A stretch of 64,000 nucleotides of DNA from Pseudomonadales bacterium (GCA_022825925.1 JAJDVW010000053.1:1-64000); one strand, 5' to 3'; shown: positions 33,729-41,763, counted from the stretch's first letter. Notes: generated from the sequence alone by a model not told the origin. Numbers and translations are program-made.

Positions 33729-35326
33729 CGGAAGCGCAGCACCCGCACCGGCAGGCCCGCGGCGCGCAGCCTGTCGATCCAGAGGCGCTGATGGTGCCGC
33801 AACTGGTCGTTGGGGCCCTTGACCTCCGCGAACTCGTACGTGCCGTCTTCGTAGACGGCCGTCAGGTCCGGGAAGCCGGTCCGCGCGCGGTCGACGTCCT
33901 CCGCCACGATCGACAGGAGCTTGCGGACATCGGCCATGGGGATGCCGGTCAGCACGCGCTCGAGGGTTTCGGCATCCAGCGCGCGCCAGTCGACCAGGCG
34001 GTTGGCGATGCCGCGGCGGGACGCGGCGGTGTCGAGCATCGCCGCCCGCAGCGCCGCGTCGTCGAGCCCGAGCGGATCGGCGCAGAGCGCGCGGCGGGTC
34101 TCGAAGAAGTCCGGCCAGAACAGGTCGAGCGGCGCGGCCTGGAACGCGTTCACGAACATGCCCTCGACCGGCGCGAACACCCACTCCCAGTACGCCAGCC
34201 CGAAGAGACCGAGGGGCAGCGCGTTCTCCAGGTGCCACGCCGCCCCGCCCCGTCCGGCCAGCGCGTCCGCCGCGGCGGCCTCGACGCGGGCCGTGTACGC
34301 GGGGTCCCACGCCAAGTCGTCGACCGGGCAGTCCCGGGCGCGTCGCGGCAGCGCGAACCGCTCCGCGAAGTCCTGCTCGAGGGCGGACCGCGGCGCCTCG
34401 CGGATGGCGCCGCGCAGCCCCTCCACCGCTGCGCCGTCGCCGAGCCGCGCGAGGATTCGCGCGCTGCGCTCGCGCGCCGGCGGGGCGCCCGAACGCGCGT
34501 AGCAGGCGAGCGCCGCGTCGAAGGCGCCGGTCCGTTCGAGACGCCGCCCGAGTCCGTTCAGGATGCGGCTGCGGCGACGTTCCAGCAGCCGCGCGCGGTA
34601 GGGCTGCCAGAGCGCGTCGAGCACCACCGCGGCCAGTTCCGTGGGCGGCGCCGGGCCGAGGTCTCCCGCGTAGTCGCCGATGCGCGCGAGGGCCAGGTAG
34701 GCGTCGAGCGCGGCGCGGTCGGGGAAGAGCCGGCGCTCGCGGCTGAGTTCATAGTCCTCGTACCGGACGATGCCGAGATCTCGCACCACGAAGGCCGCGA
34801 GATCCGAACGTCTGTCGCCGAAGAAGAGCAGTCTGTACAGCTCCAGGAAGGCTGGATCGGCGAGCGCCACCCAGGGGCACTGCCAGGCCATGCGGGCGTG
34901 GAGTACCGGCTCGGGGTAGCGCGCAACGACGCGCTCGACGTGAGCGCCTTTGCGGCCGACGGGCTCGCCGGTCGGAAACCAGCGCCCGAGCTCCGCCCGC
35001 CTGGCGAGCCCGAGCAGGACGTCCGGCGGCGCCGCCGGGCACGGCAGGACGAGCCCGGCCGTCTCGAGTTCGGCGAGCGCGTCCGCGACCCCCTCGACCT
35101 CCCGGTACGCGAGCGTGTCCACCCGCACCAGCGGGCCCTTGCGCCCGATCAGCCTGGCGAACAGGCGCTGCGCGGGGATGGACAGCGCCGCCACCGACGC
35201 GCCGAACGCCCGCTCCGGCGCCGTGAGCACATCGTCGTACTGCGCCCGCACGGTCTCGACAAGCCGCAGCAGGTTCTCGGCGTAGTAATGGTCCGGCGGC
35301 GGTTCGGTGGCGACGAGCAGCGGCAC
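33725..35326 (-). CDS. FAN1-like VRR-NUC structure-specific nuclease
   Basis: A 533-residue protein with a C-terminal VRR-NUC domain: P-D-L-T-A-V-Y then E-F-A-E-V-K-G-P giving the D and E-x-K of the fold, and Q-R-L-W-I-D-R-L. The preceding helical and SAP/TPR-like parts match bacterial FAN1 homologues in length. FAN1 trims DNA beside interstrand crosslinks. An ATG at 35383 in the same frame lies inside the LexA box and upstream of a TATAAT, so a transcript from that promoter would not include it; the GTG at 35326 is the likelier start. The next gene, a nuclease-helicase, overlaps by 4 nt. Confidence 0.83.
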   Translation of the reverse strand: MPLLVATEPPPDHYYAENLLRLVETVRAQYDDVLTAPERAFGASVAALSIPAQRLFARLIGRKGPLVRVDTLAYREVEGVADALAELETAGLVLPCPAAPPDVLLGLARRAELGRWFPTGEPVGRKGAHVERVVARYPEPVLHARMAWQCPWVALADPAFLELYRLLFFGDRRSDLAAFVVRDLGIVRYEDYELSRERRLFPDRAALDAYLALARIGDYAGDLGPAPPTELAAVVLDALWQPYRARLLERRRSRILNGLGRRLERTGAFDAALACYARSGAPPARERSARILARLGDGAAVEGLRGAIREAPRSALEQDFAERFALPRRARDCPVDDLAWDPAYTARVEAAAADALAGRGGAAWHLENALPLGLFGLAYWEWVFAPVEGMFVNAFQAAPLDLFWPDFFETRRALCADPLGLDDAALRAAMLDTAASRRGIANRLVDWRALDAETLERVLTGIPMADVRKLLSIVAEDVDRARTGFPDLTAVYEDGTYEFAEVKGPNDQLRHHQRLWIDRLRAAGLPVRVLRFR

Positions 35327-35357
35327 GGCGACGGGATGCGCGAGATAACGGCACGGG

Positions 35358-35363
35358 ATTATA
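35358..35363 (-). promoter_or_regulatory. -10 box (TATAAT) of the FAN1-like operon
   Basis: On the minus strand TATAAT lies 18 bp downstream of CTGTAT, which lies in the LexA box and could act as a poor -35. Transcription would start near 35350, about 25 nt before the GTG at 35326. In this GC-rich DNA a consensus -10 is rare. Confidence 0.55.
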
Positions 35364-35371
35364 GCCGCTGT

Positions 35372-35387
35372 CTGTATATGCATACAG
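35372..35387. promoter_or_regulatory. LexA (SOS) box before the FAN1-like operon
   Basis: CTGTATATGCATACAG matches the gamma-proteobacterial LexA box CTGT-N8-ACAG, with perfect outer half-sites and an AT-rich core. It overlaps the -35 region of a minus-strand promoter. The operon is thus expected to be induced by DNA damage. The plus-strand gene at 35452 may also respond. Confidence 0.72.
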
Positions 35388-35451
35388 CGACAAAGGTACG
35401 TCGGTGGGCAGTCGCTGGCGCGCGCGTGCGCTATGGAGTATCTATGGGGTC

Positions 35452-35973
35452 ATGCGACCCGCTCCCTACTGTCTCTGCGCCCCGGTCACGGAGAAGGCCA
35501 TCGAGAATGTTCGCGCCAACGGCGGCGCCGGCGCGTACAAGGACGCGCACCCCTGGTACCTCGCGGAGGAGCTGCTGGCCCAGGCCCGCTCGCGCGACGA
35601 GACCCTGGTCGTCCTGTTCGCGTCCGGCGAGCCGGAGGAGTTCCGCTGGTGGGCGGAGATCGAGGACATCGACGTCGAGGCCTTCCATCGCGGCACCTGG
35701 GAGACGCGCTGCGCGTTCAGCGGGCTCAGGCCGGTGGCCGAGATCTTCCGGCCCATCGACAGCGTCGCCCTTTACCCGGGCGTGGAACAGTTGCGGCGGG
35801 AGGCGATCGAGCCCGTCACGCAGCACCGGCAGTACGTGAACCGCACGCTGCTGCGCCCATACGCGATCGCGGAAACTCCGCCGTTCGTCGGACGCGAGGA
35901 GGCGCCGGCCGAGGACGCGCCCGAGGCGGCGCCCAAGGGCGGCCCGGGCCCGGAGTCAACCGAACTTCGGTGA
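35452..35973 (+). CDS. Conserved protein of unknown function
   Basis: A 173-residue protein starting MRPAPYCLCAPVTEKAIENV. I do not recognise its family, but the N-terminal 130 residues read like a folded cytoplasmic alpha/beta protein with conserved-looking aromatic and charged strings (KDAHPWYLAEELL, EEFRWWAEIEDID, TRCAFSGLRPV). The last 30 residues are Ala/Glu/Pro-rich and disordered. The ATG at 35452 is preferred to an upstream in-frame GTG at 35404. It is divergent from the FAN1-like operon over the LexA box, and its stop overlaps the convergent enoyl-CoA hydratase gene by 18 bp. Confidence 0.6.
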   Translation: MRPAPYCLCAPVTEKAIENVRANGGAGAYKDAHPWYLAEELLAQARSRDETLVVLFASGEPEEFRWWAEIEDIDVEAFHRGTWETRCAFSGLRPVAEIFRPIDSVALYPGVEQLRREAIEPVTQHRQYVNRTLLRPYAIAETPPFVGREEAPAEDAPEAAPKGGPGPESTELR

Positions 35974-36732
35974 CCGCTTCTCGAGGAACGCGCTCACGGC
36001 TTCCTTGTGCTCGGGGCTCGCGTAGGCGCGGTGCAGGGCCTCGATCTCGCGCCGCTGCACCGCCGCGATGTCGGTCTCAGCCCCGTTCTCGGTCAGGAGT
36101 TGCTTGATCCAGCGAAGCTGCGGCCCGGGGTTGCCCGCCATCGCGGACGCGACTTCCAATGCCGTCTCCATCAGCGCGTCCGGCGCCGTCAACCGGTCCG
36201 CCAGACCCGCTTCGAACGCCTCGCGCCCGGAGTAGAGCCGACCGGAGAGACACATCTCGCTCGCCCGTCCGAAGCCCATGCGCTGGACGAGGAAGTGCGA
36301 GCTTGCGAGTTCCGGCGTCAGGCCCATCTTGACGAACGCCATCGCGAACTTCGCGTCCTCGGAGGCGACGATGACGTCCATGGGCAGGATCATGGTGGCG
36401 CCGACGCCCACGCTCGGCCCGTTCACCGCGGCCACCATCGGCTTCGAACTCCGGACGAGCCCGATCCAGTCGCCCACCGGCTCCTCCTCCGCCCCGTCCA
36501 TGCGGGCCTTGAAGTTGTCCCGGATGTCCGCCCCGGCGCAGAACCCGCGTCCGGCGCCCGTGACCACGATCGCCCCGATGTCCGCGTCGCCGTTGCAGCG
36601 CTCGATGGCGTGCACGAGTTCCCGGTTCATCACGCGTGTCCACGCGTTCAGGCGTTCCGGCCGATCGAGCGTCAGAACCGCGACGCTGCCCTCCGTGCGA
36701 AACCGGATCTGCTCGTAGTTCCCGTCCGACAT
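35956..36732 (-). CDS. Enoyl-CoA hydratase/isomerase family protein
   Basis: A 258-residue crotonase-fold protein. Oxyanion-hole strings are G-A-G-R-G-F-C-A-G-A-D-I and A-V-N-G-P-S-V-G-V-G-A-T; the second catalytic region M-G-L-T-P-E-L-A-S-S-H is conserved. The position of the second acid (E in P-E-L) matches isomerase-like or hydratase members. Substrate is an acyl-CoA of unknown chain type. It stands alone, 35 kb from the other fatty-acid-type genes, and is convergent with the unknown gene at 35452. Confidence 0.87.
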   Translation of the reverse strand: MSDGNYEQIRFRTEGSVAVLTLDRPERLNAWTRVMNRELVHAIERCNGDADIGAIVVTGAGRGFCAGADIRDNFKARMDGAEEEPVGDWIGLVRSSKPMVAAVNGPSVGVGATMILPMDVIVASEDAKFAMAFVKMGLTPELASSHFLVQRMGFGRASEMCLSGRLYSGREAFEAGLADRLTAPDALMETALEVASAMAGNPGPQLRWIKQLLTENGAETDIAAVQRREIEALHRAYASPEHKEAVSAFLEKRSPKFG

Positions 36733-36899
36733 GTGTGCCCGTCCGTCGCTGGAAAGCCGCCAAGTATCGGCAATCTCGCACGCGAATCACAGCCGATGGC
36801 GGACAGGACGCCGGGGCAAACGGCCCTTCCGCGGTCGCCGACACCCGCTACAATTCCCTCCGAATCCAACGCGAACCCGTCCGCCGAACCACGCAGCCG

Positions 36900-37217
36900 A
36901 TGGACCCCGCCCTGCAACTCGCAACCGCGCTGGTCGCCAGCACCACGAGCCTGGCGCTCGTGTTCGGCGGGCTCGCCGGCTGGTTCGTGCGCCGGCTGGA
37001 CCGGCGTTTCGACGAGCTGAGAGGCGACATGCAACGACAGTTCGGCGCGGCCCGGGACGAACGCGCGCAGATCTCGAGGAGGCTCGATGCCTTCGGCGAG
37101 CGCCAGGACGCGCTCACCGACCAGATCGCGGACGCTCGTCACTCCCTCGGACGCGTCGAAGGCATCCTGCTGCGCACCCTGGAGCCCGACGCGCTTGCCG
37201 CGCCGCGGCAAACCTGA
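36900..37217 (+). CDS. Membrane-anchored coiled-coil protein, copy A
   Basis: A 105-residue protein with one hydrophobic segment (LATALVASTTSLALVFGGLA, about 6-28), then the basic string WFVRRLDRRFDELR and a coiled coil to about residue 90. It is a short paralogue of the next gene: MDPALQ/MDPAIQ starts, VRRLDRRFD centres and H-S-L-G-R-V-E-G / H-S-L-G-R-L-E-G ends match. The family is not known to me; similar short coiled-coil proteins occur next to toxin or secretion genes but none is seen here. A TACAAT at 36849-36854 could be its -10 box. Confidence 0.65.
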   Translation: MDPALQLATALVASTTSLALVFGGLAGWFVRRLDRRFDELRGDMQRQFGAARDERAQISRRLDAFGERQDALTDQIADARHSLGRVEGILLRTLEPDALAAPRQT

Positions 37218-37232
37218 ATCAAGCACGTCGAC

Positions 37233-37706
37233 ATGGACCCCGCCATCCAGGTATTCGCCGCCGCAGTCGGTATGACCGTCAGCCTCGTCGCTGCGTTCGG
37301 GGGGCTCGCCGCGTGGTTCGTACGACGGCTCGACCGGCGGTTCGACGCGATCGACCGGCGGTTCGACGTGATCGACCGGCGGTTCGATGCGATTGACCGG
37401 CGATTCGGCGCCATCGACAAGCGATTCGAGGCCGTCGACGCGAGGTTCGAAGCCATTGACCGGCGGTTCGAAGCCATGGACCGCCGGTTCGAAGCCGTCC
37501 ACGAAGACATCCGGGAGCAGACGGCCGTCGCGCGTGAAGAGCGCCGGCGGCTCTCCGACCGGCTGGATGCCCTCGGTCAGCGCGTCGACGGGCTCGCCGA
37601 CCAGCTCTCCGACGTACGCCACTCGCTGGGACGGCTCGAAGGCGTGATGTTGCGGGCCTTCGAGCCGTCCCAGCGAGAGGCGTTCGCCGCGCCGCAGCGG
37701 ACCTGA
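37233..37706 (+). CDS. Membrane-anchored coiled-coil protein, copy B with heptad expansion
   Basis: A 157-residue paralogue of the preceding gene, 15 bp downstream. After the hydrophobic segment (about 7-28) it carries eight exact heptads of the form D-R-R-F-D-A-I from D34 to V89, then a second coiled-coil stretch and the conserved ending HSLGRLEGVMLRAFEP. The heptads are encoded by a 21-bp tandem repeat, so it is a slippage-expanded version of copy A. The function is unknown. The pair likely forms rod-like oligomers at the inner membrane. Confidence 0.7.
   Translation: MDPAIQVFAAAVGMTVSLVAAFGGLAAWFVRRLDRRFDAIDRRFDVIDRRFDAIDRRFGAIDKRFEAVDARFEAIDRRFEAMDRRFEAVHEDIREQTAVAREERRRLSDRLDALGQRVDGLADQLSDVRHSLGRLEGVMLRAFEPSQREAFAAPQRT
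37332..37499. repeat. 21-bp tandem repeat (8 copies) encoding heptads
   Basis: Eight consecutive 21-bp units (GACCGGCGGTTCGACGCGAT plus C as the first unit) encode D-R-R-F-[DEG]-A/V-I/V/M. Units 1-3 are almost identical; later ones drift. Copy number changes by slippage would keep the frame and lengthen the coil by one heptad each. Confidence 0.8.
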
Positions 37707-37759
37707 ACCGGCAACCCGTCGGGCATACACGTAGCAGCGACCCCACAGCGAGACCCCTG

Positions 37760-38365
37760 ATGCGCATCACCCTCAGCGACTTTCATTACTTCGTGCGGAT
37801 GATGGGCAAGGACGACGACGGCCTGTCCTCGCTGACGTGCAAGTTCCGCGTCGGGCGCGGGCGGCGCGACGGGGTCGCCGAGGTCAAGGCCGCGGTGGAC
37901 GGTTTCGTCAAGCGCCACGAGGCCGTGCTGGACCCCCTGTTCGAAGCCCTGTTCGAGGGGGAGAAGACACCGACCCTGCGCGACTCTCCCGACCGCACGC
38001 GTGTCGGTTACCGGTACGTCGGGCAGCTGACGGAAGACGGCATGCGGGCGCGTCCCGAACGTCTCGAGCGGCTGTTCGGCGTCGTGGACCCGCAGTCCGT
38101 GTACTCGAGATACCGCCAGCAACGCGTCGACATCCAGTGCGACGTGCCCACCACCGACGCCGGGCTCGACAACGTGATCGTCGAGGTCAGCTACGAACTC
38201 GACCACGGCCTGAACGTCTGCGCGTTCCGCTTCCTGCAGGGGCTGGACGGCATCGAGCCCGCGCCGCCGGCCCGCGAGGCGATCGCGAAGCTCGACGCCA
38301 CCCTAGGCGAAACCGCCGCCCGGGGACGCGACCACTACCGCGCGCTGATCGGTCAGGACGCCTGA
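37760..38365 (+). CDS. Conserved protein of unknown function
   Basis: A 201-residue protein starting MRITLSDFHYFVRMM. I do not recognise the family. It has no signal peptide or membrane helix and looks like a compact alpha/beta cytoplasmic protein with conserved-looking strings (SDFHYFVRMMGKDDDGLSSL, GYRYVGQLTEDGMRARPERL). The start is the first ATG with a preceding purine-rich stretch (GCGAGACCC). It follows the coiled-coil genes by 53 bp on the same strand and may be cotranscribed with them. Confidence 0.6.
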   Translation: MRITLSDFHYFVRMMGKDDDGLSSLTCKFRVGRGRRDGVAEVKAAVDGFVKRHEAVLDPLFEALFEGEKTPTLRDSPDRTRVGYRYVGQLTEDGMRARPERLERLFGVVDPQSVYSRYRQQRVDIQCDVPTTDAGLDNVIVEVSYELDHGLNVCAFRFLQGLDGIEPAPPAREAIAKLDATLGETAARGRDHYRALIGQDA

Positions 38366-38409
38366 CGCGCGACCCGCGCGAGCGCGCCGCGCTGCGGGCC
38401 GCGCCGCGG

Positions 38410-39198
38410 TCAGTACCCCGTGCTCTCCCGCTCCGCCGTCGCGGTCTCCTTCGCCTGCGCGAGCTGCTCCCGCGCGGCGCCGCCCATGAAGCCGCTGTCG
38501 GAACCGAGCGTCACGAGGTTGAAGCCCTGCCGCAGCCAGCGCTGCGCGAACGGCAGGCTGCCACCGTGGATGCCGGCGGCGATGCCGTGGGTGCGGCAGG
38601 CATCCTGGATGCGCTGCACGGTCTCGACGTGCTTCGGATCCGTGAAGGCGCCCGGTCCGAGACCCAGCGCGTAGCCGAGGTCCGACGGCCCGATGTAGAT
38701 GGCGTCGAGCCCCGGCGTGCTCGCGATCTCGTCGAGCTTCTCGATGCCTTCGGCCGTCTCGACCATGGCGATGCACGCGACCTCGCCGTTGGCCTCGCGC
38801 GCATAGCCGCGTCCGCCGTACATGGCCGCGCGGATGGGACCGAAGGAGCGGTTGCCGTCGGGTGGATAGCGGCAGGCGGCCACGGCGGTCGCGGCCTCCT
38901 CGCGGTTGTTGACCATGGGCACGATCACGCCGTACGCCCCAGCGTCGAGCGCCTTCATGATCTCGTAGGGCTCGTTCCACGGCACCCGCACGAACGGGAT
39001 CGTGTCGCTCGTCGAGATGGCGGGCAGCATGTACGTCAGGTCGTCGTAGCTCAGCATGCCGTGCTGCAGGTCGATGCACAGCCAGTCGAAGCCGATGTTC
39101 GCCATCACCTCGGCGGTGTACGCGTTCCCGACGGATAGCCAGCCTCCCACCGTCTGGCCTCCCTCGCGCCAAGTCTTCAGGGGCGTGTTCTCTCGCAT
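38410..39198 (-). CDS. HpcH/HpaI aldolase family protein
   Basis: A 262-residue class II pyruvate-type aldolase. Visible motifs are I-D-L-Q-H-G (catalytic His), P-F-V-R-V-P, P-M-V-N-N-R-E-E-A near the metal Glu, M-V-E-T-A-E-G-I and I-G-P-S-D-L-G-Y-A-L-G. These enzymes cleave 4-hydroxy-2-oxo acids (for example 4-hydroxy-2-oxoheptanedioate) into pyruvate and an aldehyde. A strong ribosome binding site (AAAGGAGGAGGG) precedes the ATG at 39198. It is monocistronic and borders the remnant region. Confidence 0.88.
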   Translation of the reverse strand: MRENTPLKTWREGGQTVGGWLSVGNAYTAEVMANIGFDWLCIDLQHGMLSYDDLTYMLPAISTSDTIPFVRVPWNEPYEIMKALDAGAYGVIVPMVNNREEAATAVAACRYPPDGNRSFGPIRAAMYGGRGYAREANGEVACIAMVETAEGIEKLDEIASTPGLDAIYIGPSDLGYALGLGPGAFTDPKHVETVQRIQDACRTHGIAAGIHGGSLPFAQRWLRQGFNLVTLGSDSGFMGGAAREQLAQAKETATAERESTGY

Positions 39199-39303
39199 GG
39201 ATTCCCTCCTCCTTTACGCTCGCGAGGGGTCAGGACCCGACCGCACCGCGGCGACAGTCTGTTAGCGCACGGTCGATCAAGTCAATGCGTCGAGCACGCC
39301 GAT

Positions 39304-39516
39304 CTCACCCGCGGATGATCCGCTCGCGCACCTCCAGGGCGATGCTCGGCTTGCGGCCCCGCCCCGTGGCGTCCTTGAGCCCCGCCGACGCACGGAAGCG
39401 CCGCTCCCACTTGATCGCCACGGGCCGGCTGACGCCGACCTCCCGCGCCTCGCCGTCTGGCCGAGCCCGTCGGCACGCCGCAGGATGATCGCCGCGCTGG
39501 TGGCGGCCAAACCTCT
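39304..39516 (-). pseudogene. IS630-type transposase N-terminal remnant
   Basis: In one frame the minus strand reads S-A-A-I-I-L-R-R-A-D-G-L-G-Q-T-A-R, then after one shift E-V-G-V-S-R-P-V-A-I-K-W-E-R-R-F and G-R-G-R-K-P-S-I-A-L-E-V-R-E-R-I-I. This is the helix-turn-helix and linker of IS630-family transposases (usual form GLGQTAIAREVGVSRP). The DDE catalytic part is absent. It marks an old insertion. Confidence 0.65.
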
Positions 39517-39536
39517 CCGAACGGATCGTGGCCGTA

Positions 39537-39730
39537 CCGGGTGAGTGCGTACCGGGACGTCCTTGATCCCTCGGATGAAGTTGTTGGACAGCCGCTCGAC
39601 ATCACCGACCACTTCAACCCCGTAAACCGCTTCTGGATCTCTATCCCACGGCACGCGCGGTTCGACCAACCGGTTGCCGAGGCAACGATGCACGCCGAAA
39701 CCGAATGCCACGTGCACCCCAGGGGGACGC
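39537..39730 (-). pseudogene. Cytochrome P450 C-terminal remnant
   Basis: The P450 haem-binding signature F-G-F-G-V-H-R-C-L-G-N-R-L is intact, with the Cys ligand. The following helix (E-I-Q-K-R-F-T-G-L) is in a second frame, and the end (EVVGDVERLSNNFIRGIKDV then PVRTH) is back in the first. So at least two shifts lie within 200 bp, and the N-terminal 350 residues are gone. It is next to the IS630 remnant, which may have caused the loss. Confidence 0.7.
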
Positions 39731-39792
39731 CGCTCGCCCGGGATGCTTCATCCGCGTACATCGCTGACTCCTCGGCGTGTGGCTCGGTCAGG

Positions 39793-41106
39793 TCAGCGTC
39801 TGTGCGGCTCGCCCCGCTCGCGGGTCACCCCGTCCTCGATCAGCGCTTCCGTCTCCGCCGCGGAGAAACCCAGTTCCGCGAGGAGGTCGCGTGTCTCCGA
39901 GGCGAAGGCCGCCGTCGGTTCCCGGGGCCGGAAACCGTCTCCATCCAGCCTGACCGGGGGCGCGGGCGCCGTGACGTCCCCCGCCTCCGGGTGCGGGAAC
40001 GTGTAGAGCATCCCGTTGGCGCGCACGTGCTCGTCGTCGAACAGCTCCACGGGAAACTTGACCGCGGAGACCGGGACGCCCGCCGCGCGCAGACGGGAGA
40101 TCCAGTGGGCGCCGGGCTCGGCGCGCATCGTGTCCTCTATCTCGGCGCGGAGCCGGTCGTAGTACCCGTGGCTGTGCTCGTTGCCCGGGGCGTCCAGTTC
40201 CTCGTCCACGGCGCCCACCACCTCCAGGAACCGCACCCGCAGCGCGCGGCTGCCACAGGCGACGGCGACGGGGACATCGGCCGTGTCATACGTGCGGAAG
40301 TACACCTTGAGCAGCGGCATGGCCCGCGCCGAGCTCATCCCCCGACCCTGCTCGACGAAGCCCGCGCCGTCCCGCCGCTGGCGCTCGAGACGCGCGAGCA
40401 CCTCTTCGTGGACGGCCGCATCCTCCCGTTCGGAGCGTACGAGCTGGTTGTTGGCCAGCGTCATGGCGGCCTGCATGAGCGACACGTCGACCGCGCCCCC
40501 CACGCCGGTCCGTTCCCGCCGCAGCAGCGCCGAAGCGATGCCGAACGCGAGGCTCATCGCGCACATGTAGTCCGCGCTCACCGGGTCTCCGGGGGCCGGA
40601 CGGCCGTCGACGACGCGCCCGTTCGCCGCCATCAGCCCGGTCCGGGCCTGCACGACGATGTCCATCCCCGCGAGGTTCGCTTCGGGCCCCTGCTTTCCGA
40701 AGGCCGTCACGGAGCCGGTCACCAGCCGTGGGAAACGTCGCCGCAGGGTGTCCGGGTCGAGGCCGAGTTCCCGGTCGAGACCCGGCCGGAAGTTCATCAG
40801 GGCCACGTCCGCCCAACCCAGCAGACGGTCGATGACGGGTTTCGCGGCGCGCTCCCGCAGCGCCAGCGGCAGCGACCGCTTGCCGCGGTTGCGCGACAGG
40901 AAGATACGCGTCTCGAGCGGTGCGATCTGGCGCAGGAGGCGCGTCGGGTCCCCGGTCAGGGCCTCCACCTTGATGACGGTCGCACCGCCTTCCGCGAGCA
41001 TCTGGCCGCAGAAGGGGACGGAGACGAACTGGCCGAACTCCACGACGCGCACGTCGGCGAACGGCCGGGCGTCCTCCCCGGCGGCGCGGTCGGCGCCGTC
41101 AGGCAT
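39793..41106 (-). CDS. CaiB/BaiF-type (class III) CoA-transferase
   Basis: A 437-residue family III CoA-transferase. It carries V-V-E-F-G-Q-F-V at the start, V-I-K-V-E-A-L near residue 50, N-R-G-K-R-S-L, and the catalytic Asp in A-G-M-D-I-V-V-Q-A-R-T-G. These enzymes move CoA between an acyl donor and a carboxylic acid such as carnitine, bile acids or 2-methylacyl acids. The start at 41106 follows the family; the stop of the upstream GST gene overlaps it by 8 nt. The pairing suggests activation of a carboxylic acid for degradation. Confidence 0.85.
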   Translation of the reverse strand: MPDGADRAAGEDARPFADVRVVEFGQFVSVPFCGQMLAEGGATVIKVEALTGDPTRLLRQIAPLETRIFLSRNRGKRSLPLALRERAAKPVIDRLLGWADVALMNFRPGLDRELGLDPDTLRRRFPRLVTGSVTAFGKQGPEANLAGMDIVVQARTGLMAANGRVVDGRPAPGDPVSADYMCAMSLAFGIASALLRRERTGVGGAVDVSLMQAAMTLANNQLVRSEREDAAVHEEVLARLERQRRDGAGFVEQGRGMSSARAMPLLKVYFRTYDTADVPVAVACGSRALRVRFLEVVGAVDEELDAPGNEHSHGYYDRLRAEIEDTMRAEPGAHWISRLRAAGVPVSAVKFPVELFDDEHVRANGMLYTFPHPEAGDVTAPAPPVRLDGDGFRPREPTAAFASETRDLLAELGFSAAETEALIEDGVTRERGEPHRR

Positions 41107-41728
41107 CCGATGGCGCCGCCGCCACGAGGGCGTCGTCTTTCGCCTCCGCACGGACGCGCGCGGGACGCTCGCTGACGCGCGCCCAGTAGTCCTCGAACAC
41201 CGGCCGCGGTTCCAGGGTCTTCAGCATGTGCATGCCGAACCCGATCTGCGCTCCCACATACACGTCCGCGGCCGAGAAGGACTCGCCGGCCACGTACGGC
41301 CCCGCGGCGAGGGCGCCCTCCAGCGCGTCGACGACCGCCTGAAAGGTGCCGTAGCCGGCCGACCGCTCCAGCTCGCTCGGGACCTTGAAGCCGAGCATGG
41401 TGTCCAGCGTGGCCGACTCGAGCGGTCCGGCCGCAAAGAACAGCCAGCGGTAGTACGCCCCCCGGGAGTCCGCCGGCGGCGCCAGGCCCGCTTCCGGGAA
41501 CGCGTCCGCAAGGTACGCGCAAATCGCCGCCGCTTCCGTGACGACGACATCGCCGTGCCGGATGGCCGGGACCTTGCCCATCGGATTGACCTTCAGGTAC
41601 TCGGGCGACTTCATCGCCTCGTACTCCAGCACTTCCACGCCGTAGTCGACGCCCGTCTCCTCCAGCATCCAGCGCGCGATGCGGCCGCGCGACATGGGAT
41701 TGGTGTAAAGCACGAGATCAGCGGACAT
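41099..41728 (-). CDS. Glutathione S-transferase
   Basis: A 209-residue cytosolic GST. The thioredoxin-like N-terminal domain has Y-T-N-P-M-S-R-G (the catalytic Ser or Tyr region), V-N-P-M-G-K-V-P with the cis-Pro, and T-E-A-A-A-I-C-A-Y-L-A for glutathione binding. The helical C-terminal domain has D-V-Y-V-G-A-Q-I. The start at 41728 is supported by AAAGGAGAC seven bases upstream. It is coupled with the CoA-transferase. It may detoxify or open an electrophilic intermediate. Confidence 0.86.
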   Translation of the reverse strand: MSADLVLYTNPMSRGRIARWMLEETGVDYGVEVLEYEAMKSPEYLKVNPMGKVPAIRHGDVVVTEAAAICAYLADAFPEAGLAPPADSRGAYYRWLFFAAGPLESATLDTMLGFKVPSELERSAGYGTFQAVVDALEGALAAGPYVAGESFSAADVYVGAQIGFGMHMLKTLEPRPVFEDYWARVSERPARVRAEAKDDALVAAAPSDA

Positions 41729-41763
41729 GTTTGTCTCCTTTTCGATACGCGGGTCGGTCGCGT

